From Porticoccaceae bacterium (GTDB lineage: Bacteria > Pseudomonadota > Gammaproteobacteria > Pseudomonadales > Porticoccaceae), in assembly GCA_030741175.1 (NCBI GenBank), contig JASLVT010000048.1, positions 1 to 7,995 on the forward strand: a stretch of DNA of 7,995 nt. The letters run 5' to 3'. The stretch's first letter is position 1, and each line of letters begins with the position of its first letter. This document shows positions 6,648 through 7,995 of the stretch, in pieces. The position numbers were made by a program, and so were the translations under genes. The notes beneath the pieces were generated by a model that worked only from the letters and a program-made list of their open reading frames with translations, was not told the DNA's origin and did not search any database.

Positions 6648-7995
6648 ATGGCACATGGTCCCGCAACACTCGCTGACGGCTGGGTAAAATATATTAGTCG
6701 TTGGGTTTTCACTACCAACCATAAAGATATTGGCACACTGTACCTGTGGTTCAGTTTCGCCATGTTTATTATGGGTGGCGCATTCGCGATGATTATCCGC
6801 GCGGAACTCTTTCAACCAGGCATGCAGCTGATTAAGCCGGAGTTTTTCAACCAAATGACCACCATGCATGGTTTGGTCATGGTGTTTGGTGCGATTATGC
6901 CGGCCTTTGTTGGTCTGGCTAACTGGATGATCCCAATGATGATTGGTGCGCCTGATATGGCGTTGCCACGTATGAATAATTTGAGTTTTTGGATTCTTCC
7001 ATTCGCCTTTGCGATTCTGACGTCGACATTGTTTATGGAGGGCGGCGGCCCCAACTTCGGTTGGACTTTCTACGCACCGCTTTCGACTACCTATGCGCCG
7101 GACACAGTAAATTACTTTATCTTCGGTGTTCACATTATGGGTGCCTCCTCCATCATGGGCTCGATTAATATTATTGCCACCGTGATGAATATGCGTGCAC
7201 CAGGTATGACCTACATGAAGATGCCGCTGTTCGTTTGGACTTGGGTGATTACTGCATTCTTATTGGTTGCTGTAATGCCTGTGTTAGCCGGTGCAGTGAC
7301 AATGATGTTGATGGATATTAACTTCGGCACCAGCTTCTTTGATGCTGCCGGTGGTGGTGACCCTGTTCTGTTCCAGCACGTATTCTGGTTCTTTGGTCAT
7401 CCCGAGGTATATATTATTATCTTGCCGGCCTTTGGTGTGGTGTCACAAATCATCCCAACATACAGCCGTAAGCCATTGTTCGGATACTCCTCCATGGTGT
7501 ACGCCACAGCGGCGATTGCATTCTTATCGTTTGTTGTTTGGGCGCACCACATGTTCACTGTTGGTATGCCAATCGCTGGTGAGCTGTACTTTATGTATGC
7601 CACCATGTTGATTGCTGTACCCACTGGTGTGAAGGTATTCAACTGGATTACCACTATGTACCGTGGCTCTTTAACGTTTGAAACGCCGATGCTATTTAGT
7701 ATCGCCTTTGTGATTCTGTTCACTTTTGGTGGTTTCACCGGAATGATGTTGTCAATCGCGGCGGCAGACATGCAGTACCATGACACCTACTTTGTAGTTG
7801 CACACTTCCATTACGTTATGGTTGCAGGTGCGGTATTCAGTGGCACTGCAGCGGTTTACTACTGGTTGCCAAAATGGTGTGGCAAGATGTATGACGAAAC
7901 CATGGGCAAGGTACAGTTTTGGATTGCCTTTATTGGTTTTAACATCGCCTTTATGCCACAACATTTCCTAGGCTTGGCTGGTATGCCGCGTCGAT
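6648..7995 (+). CDS. coxA: Cytochrome c oxidase subunit I (3' end outside window)
   Basis: This is the catalytic subunit of an aa3-type heme-copper oxidase, which reduces O2 and pumps protons in the inner membrane. A strong GGGGAG (6634-6639) sits 8 nt before the ATG. The frame stays open for 449 residues to the window end; family length is about 530, so roughly 80 residues and the last helices are missing. Ligands are all present: His74 and His388 for low-spin heme a, His386 for heme a3, and His251, His300 and His301 for CuB, with the cross-linked Tyr255. Glu253 in GHPEVY places it in class A1; Asp103 (GAPDM) with NN at 110-111 forms the D-channel entry and Lys329 (PTGVK) the K channel. It is hydrophobic throughout, with multiple membrane helices. 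Downstream ctaG/cox11 and coxC would be expected but lie beyond the window. Confidence 0.97.
   Translation, partial: MAHGPATLADGWVKYISRWVFTTNHKDIGTLYLWFSFAMFIMGGAFAMIIRAELFQPGMQLIKPEFFNQMTTMHGLVMVFGAIMPAFVGLANWMIPMMIGAPDMALPRMNNLSFWILPFAFAILTSTLFMEGGGPNFGWTFYAPLSTTYAPDTVNYFIFGVHIMGASSIMGSINIIATVMNMRAPGMTYMKMPLFVWTWVITAFLLVAVMPVLAGAVTMMLMDINFGTSFFDAAGGGDPVLFQHVFWFFGHPEVYIIILPAFGVVSQIIPTYSRKPLFGYSSMVYATAAIAFLSFVVWAHHMFTVGMPIAGELYFMYATMLIAVPTGVKVFNWITTMYRGSLTFETPMLFSIAFVILFTFGGFTGMMLSIAAADMQYHDTYFVVAHFHYVMVAGAVFSGTAAVYYWLPKWCGKMYDETMGKVQFWIAFIGFNIAFMPQHFLGLAGMPRR

Noticed and set aside
6299..7133. Two long minus-strand open frames (154 and 173 residues) opposite coxB and coxA
   Set aside because: They are antisense to strongly conserved oxidase genes, have atypical composition rich in His, Asn, Cys and Arg, and resemble no protein I know.

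Overview
The window is an ordinary, densely coded stretch of chromosome from a gammaproteobacterium. The proteins resemble those of Pseudomonas and E. coli, and the gene order (dprA, tsaC, hemF, aroE, with a yrdA-type carbonic anhydrase and YheV close by) is a gammaproteobacterial arrangement. A heme-copper oxidase operon whose subunit II carries a cytochrome c domain suggests an aerobic, possibly marine, member of the group. This placement is inference from protein resemblance; genus cannot be read from the window. I see no tRNA, rRNA, CRISPR array, insertion sequence, prophage or integration scar.

Left block (1-3703, all + strand): the 3' part of dprA (DNA uptake and recombination loader), then purE (purine synthesis), tsaC (tRNA t6A modification), hemF (oxygen-dependent heme synthesis) and aroE (shikimate pathway). 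From purE to aroE the genes are separated by 8 bp or less, so purE-tsaC-hemF-aroE is probably one housekeeping transcript starting from a weak promoter in the 91-bp dprA-purE gap. That gap also holds a perfect consensus DnaA box.

Middle block (3700-5181): a gamma-class carbonic anhydrase-like gene (yrdA family) runs leftward and shares a palindromic CTAG stop with aroE. Divergent from it, behind a perfect TATAAT, is a small two-CxxC zinc-ribbon gene of the YheV family. It converges on an unrecognised 211-residue helical protein, with only 6 bp between the stop codons.

Right block (5182-7995): a 307-bp divergent intergenic region carries two perfect palindromes and an extended -10 promoter. 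It is followed by coxB (subunit II with CuA site and fused cytochrome c domain) and coxA (subunit I, all heme and CuB ligands visible, cut by the window end). Together these encode the core of a caa3-type cytochrome c oxidase. HemF, in the left block, supplies an oxygen-dependent step of heme synthesis, which fits the aerobic picture but does not imply co-regulation.

I did not find a convincing undescribed system. The items most worth a second look are the unrecognised 211-residue gene beside the oxidase operon, the palindromes upstream of coxB, the shared stop at aroE/yrdA, and the Gly-to-Val change in the DprA nucleotide-fold motif.
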